NCBI GenBank assembly: GCA_020848855.1 | Contig: JADLHH010000224.1 | Coordinates: 1-18,830, forward strand | Direction: 5' to 3' | DNA length: 18,830 bases | Source: Anaerolineae bacterium | GTDB taxonomy: Bacteria > Chloroflexota > Anaerolineae > Aggregatilineales > Phototrophicaceae | Shown: positions 7,061 to 14,076 of the stretch, one piece after another | Numbering within the stretch: position 1 is the stretch's first letter | Layout of the letters: each line of letters begins with the position of its first letter | Notes under the pieces: generated by a model | What the model was told of the DNA's origin: nothing | What the model saw: the letters and a program-made list of their open reading frames with translations, nothing else | Databases searched by the model: none | Program-made: the position numbers and the translations under genes

Positions 7061-7145
7061 GGGAAACGTTCCGTTGTAGGGGCGAGGCATGTCTCGCCCC
7101 TACGCGAAAAATCTCCTGTTGATTTAGTCGGGGTGAGGGGGGAAT
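7061..7145. repeat. palindromic repeat with flanking modules shared with the 3.5-kb element
   Basis: The core GTAGGGGCGAG (7076-7086) is perfectly inverted as CTCGCCCCTAC (7093-7103) around the loop GCATGT. The flanks match parts of the 3488-3742 element: GGGAAACGTTC at 7061-7071 equals 3661-3671, CGAAAAATCTCCTG at 7105-7118 matches 3515-3528 at 13 of 14 bases, and GGGGTGAGGGG near 7130 equals that near 3653. It fills the gap between the convergent VOC and membrane-protein genes and may serve both as a transcript-end hairpin. Confidence 0.7.
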
Positions 7146-7552
7146 TACGACGAGGCGAACGCCTTTACGCGCGGGAAGATCATCACCACGAAGGCGACCA
7201 CCGCCGCCATTTCCAGCAGCCGCCCGGCGAGCGGCAGCCACGTGAGCGGAATCCAGCGGCTGAGCACGAACAGCAGCAAGCCCGCGTTCAGCAGACCATA
7301 CGCCAGCCAGCCGAGCCGCTCGCGCCCGTAGCGCGGCTCGGTCGTGAAGCGCGGCAGAATCCAGAAGGCGACGCCCATCGCCAACTGCATCGTCCAGCCG
7401 AGCAGCACCAGCTCGATGTGCGCCGGCATCAGCAGCCACACCAGCGGGTCGAACGGCACGCCCTTGTTGAACAGCATCAACATACCGAAGGTGAAGCCGA
7501 TTCCCAGTTCGACCAGCGCCGTGCGCACCATCCACACCGTCAGTCGCGGCAC
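7145..7552 (-). CDS. four-helix membrane protein, oxidase subunit I-like (second of pair)
   Basis: A 135-residue integral membrane protein with four predicted helices (about 8-27, 40-66, 80-98, 106-128). Helix 2, LLMPAHIELVLLGWTMQLAMG followed by VAFWILP, carries one histidine (H45). It resembles the helix of heme-copper oxidase/NorB subunit I that ends in a Y/W-hydrophobic-P motif and supplies a heme ligand. It is clearly homologous to the gene just upstream: GWxMQLxxGVxxW and ExLGWxxxxLLNxGLxL are shared. The start is GTG at 7552, one base after the upstream stop (TGA-C-GTG), with AAGGAG at 7560-7565 giving a 7-nt spacer, so translation is probably coupled. It is far shorter than a real subunit I (over 450 residues) and lacks the copper-site histidines, so oxidase activity is not expected. 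Function unknown; heme binding is inference. Confidence 0.75.
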   Translation of the reverse strand: MPRLTVWMVRTALVELGIGFTFGMLMLFNKGVPFDPLVWLLMPAHIELVLLGWTMQLAMGVAFWILPRFTTEPRYGRERLGWLAYGLLNAGLLLFVLSRWIPLTWLPLAGRLLEMAAVVAFVVMIFPRVKAFASS

Positions 7553-7553
7553 G

Positions 7554-7973
7554 TCAGCGCTCCTTGACCCGCCCCCACGTGTTGGCGACGAAGCCCCACG
7601 CGGCGAGAAGCTGCAAAATTGCCGACGCCGCCAGCACCCAGCCGAGGTTCCATTCCGGCTTGACCACCACCAGCGGCTCGCTGATCGCCCGCAGGATCAG
7701 CCCGACGTTCAGCAGCCAGAACACCGTCCAGCCGAGCGTTTCGCTGCCGCGCGGGCGCTCTTTCGACTGCTTGGGGAACATCCAGTACACCACGCCCAAG
7801 ATCAACTGCATCACCCAGCCGACCATCAGCAGGTGGATGTAGACCGGGTACAGCAGCCCGAACTGCGACGGCAGCCGGAAGGTGTCGCGCCCCAGGTACA
7901 GCACGCCCACCATCAGCCCGACGACGAAGTAGGCGAGACCGGTTTTGATAAAAGTGCGTGAGAGCAGTGGCAT
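7554..7973 (-). CDS. four-helix membrane protein, oxidase subunit I-like (first of pair)
   Basis: A 139-residue paralogue of the downstream gene with the same four-helix plan (about 9-28, 41-66, 79-96, 108-131). Helix 2 reads YIHLLMVGWVMQLILG then VVYWMFP, with H46 in the position of the downstream H45. This stretch recalls the NorB/CcoN pattern H-x-N-L-L-I-V-W...G-x-x-Y-Y-L-P. AGGA on the minus strand (plus 7979-7982) sits 5 nt before the ATG at 7973, and the VanW gene ends only 10 bp upstream (stop at 7984), so VanW gene, this gene and its paralogue probably form one transcript. Possible roles are a heme- or quinone-binding membrane module, or a partner of the paralogue in a heterodimer. 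Homology to subunit I is suggestive, not proven. Confidence 0.75.
   Translation of the reverse strand: MPLLSRTFIKTGLAYFVVGLMVGVLYLGRDTFRLPSQFGLLYPVYIHLLMVGWVMQLILGVVYWMFPKQSKERPRGSETLGWTVFWLLNVGLILRAISEPLVVVKPEWNLGWVLAASAILQLLAAWGFVANTWGRVKER
7560..7565 (-). promoter_or_regulatory. ribosome binding site coupling the two membrane proteins
   Basis: AAGGAG on the minus strand lies inside the last codons of the upstream paralogue, 7 nt before the GTG at 7552. It decides that non-ATG start and implies translational coupling across TGA-C-GTG. Confidence 0.7.
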
Positions 7974-7983
7974 GGGATTCCTG

Positions 7984-9834
7984 CTATGAAGCGAGACGCG
8001 AATCGCCCGGCGGCACCTGTACGATTGCGCCCCAGGGCTGGTAGTTGCTGTAGAACACGGTGCGGTCGATTTCGTTGCCGCTCATGTCGAGGATCAGCCG
8101 CGTGATGCGCACTTCCGCTCCCACCGCCGACCAGTCAACCTGAAGCGACTGCCCCGGCTGCAAATCCGGGTTCGCCTCGTAGACCGTCGGCGCGGGCGGC
8201 TGCTCGTTGGTGATCTCCGGTCCGCGTTTGACCACCTGCCGTCCTGGATTCGTGCTGTAGAACCGGAACTGCACCGTATTGTTGCCGGGGAAGACCGACG
8301 TTTCGATCAGCAGGCTGTAGTCAGTGTCGTTCATGAACCGGAAGTCGAGGTCGGGCTGATAGATCGCCGCGTCCATGCCGACGCCTTCGCCCGTCTCGTA
8401 ATAGCCGACGCGGTAGCCGTGCGCGTAGCGCTCGACAATCGGGAAGCCGGCGTAGAACGCCGCCTGAAACGCCGTCGTGCTCACCTGGCACACGCCGCCG
8501 CCGACGCCGTCCACCGTGCGCCCGCCGACGATCACCTTGCCGGAAACGTAGCCCGATTCCGGCGCGACATCGCCCAGAATCTGGTTGAACGAGAAGATGG
8601 TGTGCGGCGGGATGACCACGCCGTCGAAGCGCGACGCCGCCAGAATGATGTTGTCCTTGCGCGCCTGGGTCGAGCCGGTGTAGTAGGTCGTCCCCTGCGA
8701 GATCATCTCGGTGATGCCCAGTTCGGCGGCGGTCACGTCGTCGGGGTAGCGCGGCGCGGTGTAGTCGAACGCCATCGGCACGACCCGGTTATTGCTGCTG
8801 AAGATCGCCTGCTCCATCCGCCCCAGCGTCTCCGGGATGTTCAGCGTTCGCCCGCTGCGCGCCGGCTGGATGACTTCAAGCTGCTGCGTCTGCTCGTTGA
8901 AGTGGAAGCGCGCGTCCTGCGGCGTGGCGATCAAGCCGGGCGCGAGCGTTTCGAGATATTCGCGGAACGGCGCGGGATCGACGCTGACTTCGTAGCGCAG
9001 CGTGCCGTCGGCGTTGGCGACGGTATCGATCTTCAACAGCGCCCGAATCTGATCGACGCTGGCGTACCAGGGACCGAGCGTGCCGCCGTTCTGGTCGTCG
9101 GCGACCAGCAGCACCGGGCTGGACAGGGCGATCCGCGCCCGCTGGGCGGCGGCTTCGGCATCCCACGCCACCGGCGGCGTCTCGTTGATCACCAGCGGCA
9201 CTTCACCGCCGCTGCTCAGGTTGAGGATGGCGTCATCCAGCCGCGCCAGCGTCGAGGTGATGTCCAGTGACCGCCCGCTGCTGCCGGTCGTCGCCTGTAT
9301 ATCCGTGCCGACCACGTTCAGAATCGCATCCTGCGGCGCGCGGTTGATCGCCGCCGCGATGGTCTCAAGCCGCGCCACCGCCGCGTTCTGGTCGTAGCGG
9401 ATGATGGGCGAGATGCTGCGCCCGTTCAGCCATGTCAGCGCCTGGGCGACGAGATTATCCACCAGGTTGCTCCCGTGCCCGACGGCGAAGGCGTCGGCGG
9501 CTGTCGCGTCGGCGTCGAACGTCACGCCCAGGTCGCCCGCGCTCAACTGCCAGAACTTGTCCCCGTCCCGAAACGTGAACACGGCGTCGCGGTCGTAGGT
9601 GAAGCGCTCGTCGAGCGCCGCCGCTGCCTGCGCCCGTGTCATGCCACCCAGCGCGATATCGTAGGACGACACGCCCGGCACGATCCGCTCGCGGAAGGTG
9701 ATCTGAAACGCCCCGACCAGCGCCGTCAGGATCAGCATCACCAGAATGCCGCCGGTCACGAACAGGATCGGCAGCCGCACCAGCCAGGGGCTGATCATCG
9801 GATCATGCGGTTGTTCGGCGGGGTACGAGGTCAT
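7984..9834 (-). CDS. VanW family protein with peptidoglycan-binding-like domains
   Basis: A 616-residue membrane-anchored envelope protein. A short cytoplasmic N-terminus precedes one transmembrane helix (about 18-44). Two repeats of the YoaR-type putative peptidoglycan-binding domain (PG_binding_4-like) follow, roughly 55-220 and 225-365, marked by PGVSSYDIALGGMTRAQA and by paired SGRSLDI / SGRTLNI motifs. The VanW domain spans about 375-510 and includes the family hallmarks IPPHTIFSFNQILGDVAPESGY and VDGVGGGVCQVSTT (C449). A beta-rich tail ends the protein. VanW is named from vancomycin-resistance clusters, but its chemistry is unknown, and no vanA/H/X genes are present, so a general cell-wall role is more likely than resistance. 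The start at 9834 has GGAG 7 nt upstream; an in-frame ATG twelve codons later is less well placed. It heads a probable operon with the two small membrane proteins. Confidence 0.9.
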   Translation of the reverse strand: MTSYPAEQPHDPMISPWLVRLPILFVTGGILVMLILTALVGAFQITFRERIVPGVSSYDIALGGMTRAQAAAALDERFTYDRDAVFTFRDGDKFWQLSAGDLGVTFDADATAADAFAVGHGSNLVDNLVAQALTWLNGRSISPIIRYDQNAAVARLETIAAAINRAPQDAILNVVGTDIQATTGSSGRSLDITSTLARLDDAILNLSSGGEVPLVINETPPVAWDAEAAAQRARIALSSPVLLVADDQNGGTLGPWYASVDQIRALLKIDTVANADGTLRYEVSVDPAPFREYLETLAPGLIATPQDARFHFNEQTQQLEVIQPARSGRTLNIPETLGRMEQAIFSSNNRVVPMAFDYTAPRYPDDVTAAELGITEMISQGTTYYTGSTQARKDNIILAASRFDGVVIPPHTIFSFNQILGDVAPESGYVSGKVIVGGRTVDGVGGGVCQVSTTAFQAAFYAGFPIVERYAHGYRVGYYETGEGVGMDAAIYQPDLDFRFMNDTDYSLLIETSVFPGNNTVQFRFYSTNPGRQVVKRGPEITNEQPPAPTVYEANPDLQPGQSLQVDWSAVGAEVRITRLILDMSGNEIDRTVFYSNYQPWGAIVQVPPGDSRLAS

Positions 9835-9901
9835 GCCGGAACTCCGAAAGAACGACGGGTGAACAGGGCGCGGTCACACTGAACCAAGCGCCTTAAGTAG
9901 T

Positions 9902-9941
9902 CGATCATGTGAGCGAATAGCGCTCGTGCGAGCCAAGATCG
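9902..9941 (-). promoter_or_regulatory. alternative hairpins in the VanW gene leader
   Basis: In the predicted leader of about 117 nt, the outer arms CGATC (9902-9906) and GATCG (9937-9941) enclose two mutually exclusive hairpins. GAGCG (9911-9915) can pair with CGCTC (9921-9925), or GCTCG (9922-9926) with CGAGC (9929-9933). This could be a switchable leader structure, but the stems are short and no known riboswitch class is recognised. Confidence 0.25.
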
Positions 9942-9957
9942 TACGTGATGCCGCTCT

Positions 9958-9966
9958 ATTTTAGCA
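9958..9966 (-). promoter_or_regulatory. extended -10 promoter of the VanW operon
   Basis: On the minus strand the site reads TGCTAAAAT: a -10 TAAAAT (5 of 6) preceded by TG. No convincing -35 box lies upstream. The start site would be near 9951, giving a leader of about 117 nt before the ATG at 9834. Confidence 0.45.
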
Positions 9967-9997
9967 CGGACGATCCACAATTCGAGGGGCGAAGGGG

Positions 9998-10726
9998 TCA
10001 CGGTCGGTCGTTGGGAGCGTAGCCCTTGTGGGGGTTGTAGTGCGGGAATGGCAGCGGGTCGGGCAGGGTGTCCAGCGCCGAGCCGTCCATCACATCGTTG
10101 TCGACCATCAGCCCGTCGAGAAGCTGTGGCAGCATTATGCGGATGCGCTGCGCCTGAGACATGGTGATGCTGACGTTGCAGGCGACGACCCTGCTGTTGT
10201 CCGGCAGCGCGATTGCCAGCACCACTGCCCGCATCCCGGTTCCGGTCGCCAGCAGGTAGTACGCGGCTTGATGCTCGCCCCACATGAAGCCGACCGGGTC
10301 GCTCACGGTCACGTCGTTCCCGGTGTGGCTCGGCATCTGGACGACTTTCGTGAGGACTGCCAGCGCGAAATTGGCATTGTCCTCGCTGGTGATGCCCCAC
10401 TCGTCGACCAGCGGCACGAAGCAGTAAATCAGCATCCCGCCGGCAACCAGCCCCTGCGGCGACGGGTTGCGCTCTGCCAGCACCAGTCCCTGGCTCTGGT
10501 CGATTTCCCAGCCCGCTGGCTTCCACATGCCCAGTTGCACGCCGTTCATTTCGGTCTCGACCCAATCGGGCGCCTGGGCGGCTGTCGGGAACTCTTGTGT
10601 AACGGGAATCGCGGGGGTATCAGCGACTTCAGTGGTTTCGATCGTTGCGACGGTCGTTTCGGCACCGGCGAAAGGCTGACAGGCGGTCAGAAACAGCGCC
10701 GCTGCGATGAAAAACCGGATCAACAT
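9998..10726 (-). CDS. putative lipoprotein of unknown function
   Basis: A 242-residue predicted lipoprotein. The signal sequence MLIRFFIAAALFLTAC contains the lipobox L-T-A-C with C16 as the lipidated residue. A Thr/Ala/Pro-rich spacer (about 17-50) precedes a globular domain starting near NGVQLGMWKPAGWEI. This opening (a folded domain beginning with short-polypeptide residues that handle polar substrates) resembles stress-type or PsbP-like folds seen in other lipoproteins of these bacteria, but I cannot assign a family. The C-terminus is Pro-rich. The ATG at 10726 has GGA about 9 nt upstream. It lies between MurJ (124 bp upstream) and the VanW gene (163 bp downstream) on the same strand, which suggests an envelope role; separate promoters are likely because of the gaps. 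Confidence 0.75.
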   Translation of the reverse strand: MLIRFFIAAALFLTACQPFAGAETTVATIETTEVADTPAIPVTQEFPTAAQAPDWVETEMNGVQLGMWKPAGWEIDQSQGLVLAERNPSPQGLVAGGMLIYCFVPLVDEWGITSEDNANFALAVLTKVVQMPSHTGNDVTVSDPVGFMWGEHQAAYYLLATGTGMRAVVLAIALPDNSRVVACNVSITMSQAQRIRIMLPQLLDGLMVDNDVMDGSALDTLPDPLPFPHYNPHKGYAPNDRP

Positions 10727-10764
10727 CGTCTATTCCGAAACTCAACACCATCATGCTACCGGTC

Positions 10765-10795
10765 GAGCGCGCCAACGCGCAGGCGGGAGCGCTCC
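10765..10795. other. hairpin cluster downstream of murJ
   Basis: GAGCGC (10765-10770) can pair with GCGCTC (10790-10795), enclosing a smaller hairpin GCGCG-CCAA-CGCGC (10767-10780) that overlaps it. It lies in the 124-bp gap between the murJ stop and the lipoprotein start. There is no T-run; it could be a transcript-end or spacer structure. Confidence 0.3.
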
Positions 10796-10850
10796 TAGAT
10801 TTCATGGTAACATGATCGGCGTTATGTGAGCCGGAACGCTAAACAGTTTC

Positions 10851-12566
10851 TCATCCACGCGGGGCGAGCCGCTGACGCAGCAGCCGCACCAGCCAGCGTA
10901 GTTCTTCGAGGCGCAGCAGCGCTACCAGCGCGACGAATACACCGGCGCTCAACCCGCCGCTGATGACTACCAGCACCGCCTGCCGCACGACACTCGTTTC
11001 GCCAATCGCATGTTCCAGCGGCGACAGTGTCACCCACGCGACCGCGCCCATCGCCGCCGCCGCGATACTCGCCTTGAGCGTGGTGATCACCAGATGCTGG
11101 TTGTCGAACCCGCGCATCCGGCGCATGAGGATGTATGCTGAAATCGAGGAATGTATCAGGTGCTTGATGCTGTCGGCGAGCATGAGCGCGAACAGCCCGT
11201 AAGTCGGCAGCAGCACGACCGCCACCACCATGTACACCACCAGGCTCACCAGCCCGATCAGCGCCGGGGTGAGCGTATCCTGCCGCGCGTAGAAGGCGTA
11301 GACCAGCAGCAAATCGACGGCAGCGAACGGCAGCCCGATCAGGTACAGGCGCAGCACCAGCGCCGTCATCACCGTATCGCCGGGGGTGAACTGCCCGTGC
11401 TCGAACAGCAGCCGCACGATCGGCGTTGCCAGCACGAACAGCCCGACCGCCGCCGGGATGATCAGCGTGATCGCCAGCCGCAAGCCCAAGCCGAGCGTAT
11501 CCTTGAACGGGCGGTCGCCGTCCTGCGCGATCAGCACCGACTGGCGCGCGAGCGTCGGCAGGATGGCGATGCTGATCGCCGTCGCCACCAAGCCCTGCGG
11601 GAACTGGATCAACGTGGTCGCCCAGTTCATATAGCTCAGGCTGCTTTCGCCGGTCTGGCTGGCGAAGTTGTAACTGAAGAAGCGCACCAGCGCGTCGATG
11701 CCCAGCGCGAACATGACCGGCGCGTAGAGTTTGGCGATCTGCCGCAGCGCCGGGTGACGCCAGTTGAGGGTGAAGTGCAGCCGCGCACGGCGCAAGCCGG
11801 GAAGCTGCGACGCCATCTGCACCACCGAGCCGATCAGCCAGCCGAGCGCTGCCGCGCGGATGCCATCTGCCGGGCGTGCCGCTGCCCACGTCACGCCGCT
11901 GGTCGTCACGGTGGTAATCACCTGGAGCGGCGGGGCGAGCAAAATCATCGCCAGCACGATGCAGCCGTTGAAGACCGCGCCCGCGAACGCCGGAAGCGTG
12001 AACGAGCGCAGCGCATACAGCGTCCCGCTCAGCACGGCGAACAGGCTCATGAACACCAGCGCCGGGGCGGTCACGCGCAGCAGGTCGGCGGCGAGCGCCT
12101 GTGTCGGCGCGTCGTAGCCGATGCCGATCAGCATCACCACCGGCTTATCCAGGGCAATCAGTACCAGCGTCAGCAGTGACAGCACCACCGTCACCAGGCT
12201 GAGCAGTACCGAGACCAACTGCCACAGCGCTTTCTGCCCGTCTTTGGTGACGACTTCGCTCAGCACCGGGATGATCGCGCCGTTCAACTGTCCGCCGATC
12301 AGCAGGTCGTACAGGGTGCGCGGAACCAGCGTGGCGACGTAAAACGCATCGGTCGCCCGTGACGCGCCGAACAACCCGGTCACGGCGATCTCGCGCGCCA
12401 TGCCCAGCACGCGGCTGGCGATATTGCCCAGCGCGAGCACGCCCGTCGCCCGCGCGACCCCGGCGTTGGTGGCTTCCTGATTGCTGATCTCTACGGAGGG
12501 AATGGCGGCGTCATCCGCGCGCAGGCTGTCGCTCTGGGTCAATCCATGCCCCTGATCTGGTCGCAC
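10851..12566 (-). CDS. murJ: lipid II flippase MurJ (MviN)
   Basis: A 571-residue polytopic membrane protein of the MOP superfamily with about 14 transmembrane helices. It flips lipid II from the inner to the outer face of the cytoplasmic membrane during peptidoglycan synthesis. Family signatures are clear: the opening ATGVLALGNIASRVLGMARE (about 40-59), FGASRATDAFYVA after it, GGQLNGAIIPVLSE, the LLFEHGQFTPGDT loop in the middle-to-late region, and YAFYARQDTLTPALIG. The N-terminal 35 residues are a hydrophilic extension outside the conserved core. The longest frame begins with GTG at 12566 without a good Shine-Dalgarno. A TTG at 12542 has AGGGG 6 nt upstream and may be the true start, making the protein 563 residues. 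An extended -10 (TGCTATGCT) lies just before the GTG. A LytB/Amj-type role is excluded by the fold. Confidence 0.92.
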   Translation of the reverse strand: MRPDQGHGLTQSDSLRADDAAIPSVEISNQEATNAGVARATGVLALGNIASRVLGMAREIAVTGLFGASRATDAFYVATLVPRTLYDLLIGGQLNGAIIPVLSEVVTKDGQKALWQLVSVLLSLVTVVLSLLTLVLIALDKPVVMLIGIGYDAPTQALAADLLRVTAPALVFMSLFAVLSGTLYALRSFTLPAFAGAVFNGCIVLAMILLAPPLQVITTVTTSGVTWAAARPADGIRAAALGWLIGSVVQMASQLPGLRRARLHFTLNWRHPALRQIAKLYAPVMFALGIDALVRFFSYNFASQTGESSLSYMNWATTLIQFPQGLVATAISIAILPTLARQSVLIAQDGDRPFKDTLGLGLRLAITLIIPAAVGLFVLATPIVRLLFEHGQFTPGDTVMTALVLRLYLIGLPFAAVDLLLVYAFYARQDTLTPALIGLVSLVVYMVVAVVLLPTYGLFALMLADSIKHLIHSSISAYILMRRMRGFDNQHLVITTLKASIAAAAMGAVAWVTLSPLEHAIGETSVVRQAVLVVISGGLSAGVFVALVALLRLEELRWLVRLLRQRLAPRG

Positions 12567-12575
12567 GACGCGCTA

Positions 12576-12584
12576 AGCATAGCA
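12576..12584 (-). promoter_or_regulatory. extended -10 promoter of murJ
   Basis: On the minus strand the site reads TGCTATGCT: a -10 TATGCT preceded by TG, with no clear -35. The start site would be near 12569, only about 3 nt before the GTG at 12566 and about 27 nt before the TTG at 12542. The remaining gap to 12684 is AT-rich and holds a small TCTTAT/ATAAGA hairpin (12658-12675), a weak terminator candidate for the minus-strand acetyltransferase. Confidence 0.45.
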
Positions 12585-12684
12585 CAGCCCCGACGGAACA
12601 AGTAGGTGAAGCTGGGTTGCCGCTTTAGCCGTCCCGGATATGCTATTCAATAATACGTCTTATCTCCGAATAAGAATATGGCAG

Positions 12685-13476
12685 CTAATCACCTGTGATG
12701 CGGTAATTACATTCCCACGCATACGCCAGCAGCCAGAAGCCGAACTTTTCCAGCACGGCGCGGCTCATCGGGCTGGCGTCAATAGTCAGGTAGCGAGCGC
12801 CGCGTTGGATCGCTTCCTGCGCCCGCACCGCGACCAGCGCCGTGTACAGCCCGCGCTTGCGGTATTCCGGCAGCGTCGAGCCGCCCCACAGCCCGGCGAA
12901 ATCGTTGCCCTCGTGGAAGTCGATCCGCCCATACGACGCCGGCACGCCGTCCACATAAATGACATACACGGTGAGTTCTTCCGGCTTGTCGCGCAGCGTC
13001 GACGCCATCGCCTCGATCAGCCAATTGTTGTCTTCGTCGCCCCACACCGCGCGCGTGATCGCCCGCACGTCTTCTAGCTGCGCCGGATCGCTGACCTGGC
13101 GCACGTCGTGGGTGACCGGCTGCGCCAGCGCCGGCGGCAGTTCCGCCAGATCGAGGATCAGCACGGCATCCGGGTCTTCCGCCACGAACTCGTGCGCGAT
13201 CAGCCGGTCTTTCAGGTCGGCGGGCTGGTCGTAGTCGAACAGCTTCCATTCCAGATTCTGGAAGTTGTCGAGGCTACGAAAATAGGCGATCTCTTCGTGG
13301 ATCGTCTCGTCGGCGTTGGTCGCGTCCACCTGCGAGTACACCACCGTGCTGCGCCCGTGCGCTGTCTCGATCTGCCGCACGGTGCGCGGCGTGACCTCGC
13401 GGCGCACGCCCGCGTAGTCGATCTCGATGCGCTGCTGCCGGTCGTACAGGCGGCGCATGTCCGCTTTGCTGATCAA
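12685..13476 (-). CDS. GNAT family N-acetyltransferase (long form)
   Basis: A 263-residue protein. The C-terminal half (about 122-260) is a GNAT fold that should transfer an acyl group from acetyl-CoA to an amine. Motif A is GGSTLPEYRKRGLYTAL with the pyrophosphate loop R206-K-R-G-L; motif B includes ASPMSRAVLEKFGF. The N-terminal 120 residues (with YSQVDATNADETIHEEIAYF and FQNLEWKLFDYDQPADL) form an accessory domain seen in related two-part GNATs. The substrate is unknown. The start codon is TTG at 13476, supported by AAGGAG at 13483-13488 with a 6-nt spacer; the next ATG (13458) has no such site. A -10-like TAGAAT on the minus strand (plus 13518-13523) may drive it. It is divergent from a second GNAT gene. 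Confidence 0.87.
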   Translation of the reverse strand: MISKADMRRLYDRQQRIEIDYAGVRREVTPRTVRQIETAHGRSTVVYSQVDATNADETIHEEIAYFRSLDNFQNLEWKLFDYDQPADLKDRLIAHEFVAEDPDAVLILDLAELPPALAQPVTHDVRQVSDPAQLEDVRAITRAVWGDEDNNWLIEAMASTLRDKPEELTVYVIYVDGVPASYGRIDFHEGNDFAGLWGGSTLPEYRKRGLYTALVAVRAQEAIQRGARYLTIDASPMSRAVLEKFGFWLLAYAWECNYRITGD

Positions 13477-13482
13477 TGGGCG

Positions 13483-13488
13483 CTCCTT
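13483..13488 (-). promoter_or_regulatory. ribosome binding site for a TTG start
   Basis: AAGGAG on the minus strand lies 6 nt upstream of TTG at 13476 and decides that unusual start codon for the acetyltransferase. Confidence 0.7.
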
Positions 13489-13570
13489 CGGGTTGCTGCA
13501 TGGCTCGTCGCGGCAGTATTCTACCTGCTCGTATCTTCGAAGCCGAAATGCGCGAAGGCTCGCCGAATGG

Positions 13571-13579
13571 TGGTATCAT
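13571..13579 (+). promoter_or_regulatory. extended -10 promoter for the small GNAT
   Basis: TGGTATCAT: a -10 TATCAT (5 of 6) preceded by TG, nearly the same as TGGTATAAT at 191-199. The start site would be near 13586, leaving a leader of about 19 nt with no Shine-Dalgarno before the ATG at 13605. Confidence 0.5.
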
Positions 13580-13604
13580 CGGCGCAGCGACCGCACACCT
13601 ACCC

Positions 13605-14060
13605 ATGAGAGCAATCGTGATTCCTTACACCATTCGCCCGGCGACGGCAGACGACGCCGAGACGATCAAGCAGATTGTGCGCTCCAACCCGCTCGACCCC
13701 AACGCTATCGACTGGCATTATTTCCTCGTGCTGGAAGTGGTCGAGGACGGCGTGCCGACCATCGCCTGCATCGGCATGGTGCGCCCGGAAGGCGATTTCT
13801 ACGAGCTGGACAGTGTGGCGACGCTGCCGCAGTACCGCCGGCGCGGCTATGCCGAAGCGCTCGTCCGCGCTCACATCGAGCGCTCGCCGCGCCCGATCTA
13901 CCTGCTCTCCGAAACCGGGCTGATCCCCTACTACGAAAAGTTCGGCTTTCGCGTGGTCGAAGGCGACGAATCGCCGCCCGGCATGACCGAACAGCGCGAC
14001 TGGGTGAACAATTACTTCGCCGGACGAGTAACTTACTCTGTGATGGCACTGACCGAGTGA
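13605..14060 (+). CDS. GNAT family N-acetyltransferase (short form)
   Basis: A 151-residue single-domain GNAT. It begins with the typical YTIRPATADDAETIKQIV. Beta-4 and motif A are FYELDSVATLPQYRRRGYAEAL, with the acetyl-CoA loop R78-R-R-G-Y. The end of the fold is LSETGLIPYYEKFGFRVV. It probably acetylates a small amine or a protein N-terminus; the substrate is unknown. The frame stays open upstream to 13476, but that extension is Arg/Gly/Ser-rich and contains the promoter, so the ATG at 13605 (or GTG at 13617) is preferred. No Shine-Dalgarno precedes it. It shares a 128-bp divergent control region with the longer GNAT but is not closely similar to it. A strong hairpin terminator follows. 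Confidence 0.87.
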   Translation: MRAIVIPYTIRPATADDAETIKQIVRSNPLDPNAIDWHYFLVLEVVEDGVPTIACIGMVRPEGDFYELDSVATLPQYRRRGYAEALVRAHIERSPRPIYLLSETGLIPYYEKFGFRVVEGDESPPGMTEQRDWVNNYFAGRVTYSVMALTE

Positions 14061-14076
14061 TCTCGCCAGAATATGC

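Noticed and set aside
7984..9834. Vancomycin-resistance cluster based on the VanW domain
   Set aside because: No D-Ala-D-Lac ligase, VanH, VanX or VanRS genes are present; VanW-domain proteins are common outside resistance clusters.
13476..13604. 43-codon upstream extension of the short GNAT
   Set aside because: It contains the predicted extended -10 promoter and is low in family similarity; the GNAT fold starts right after the ATG at 13605.
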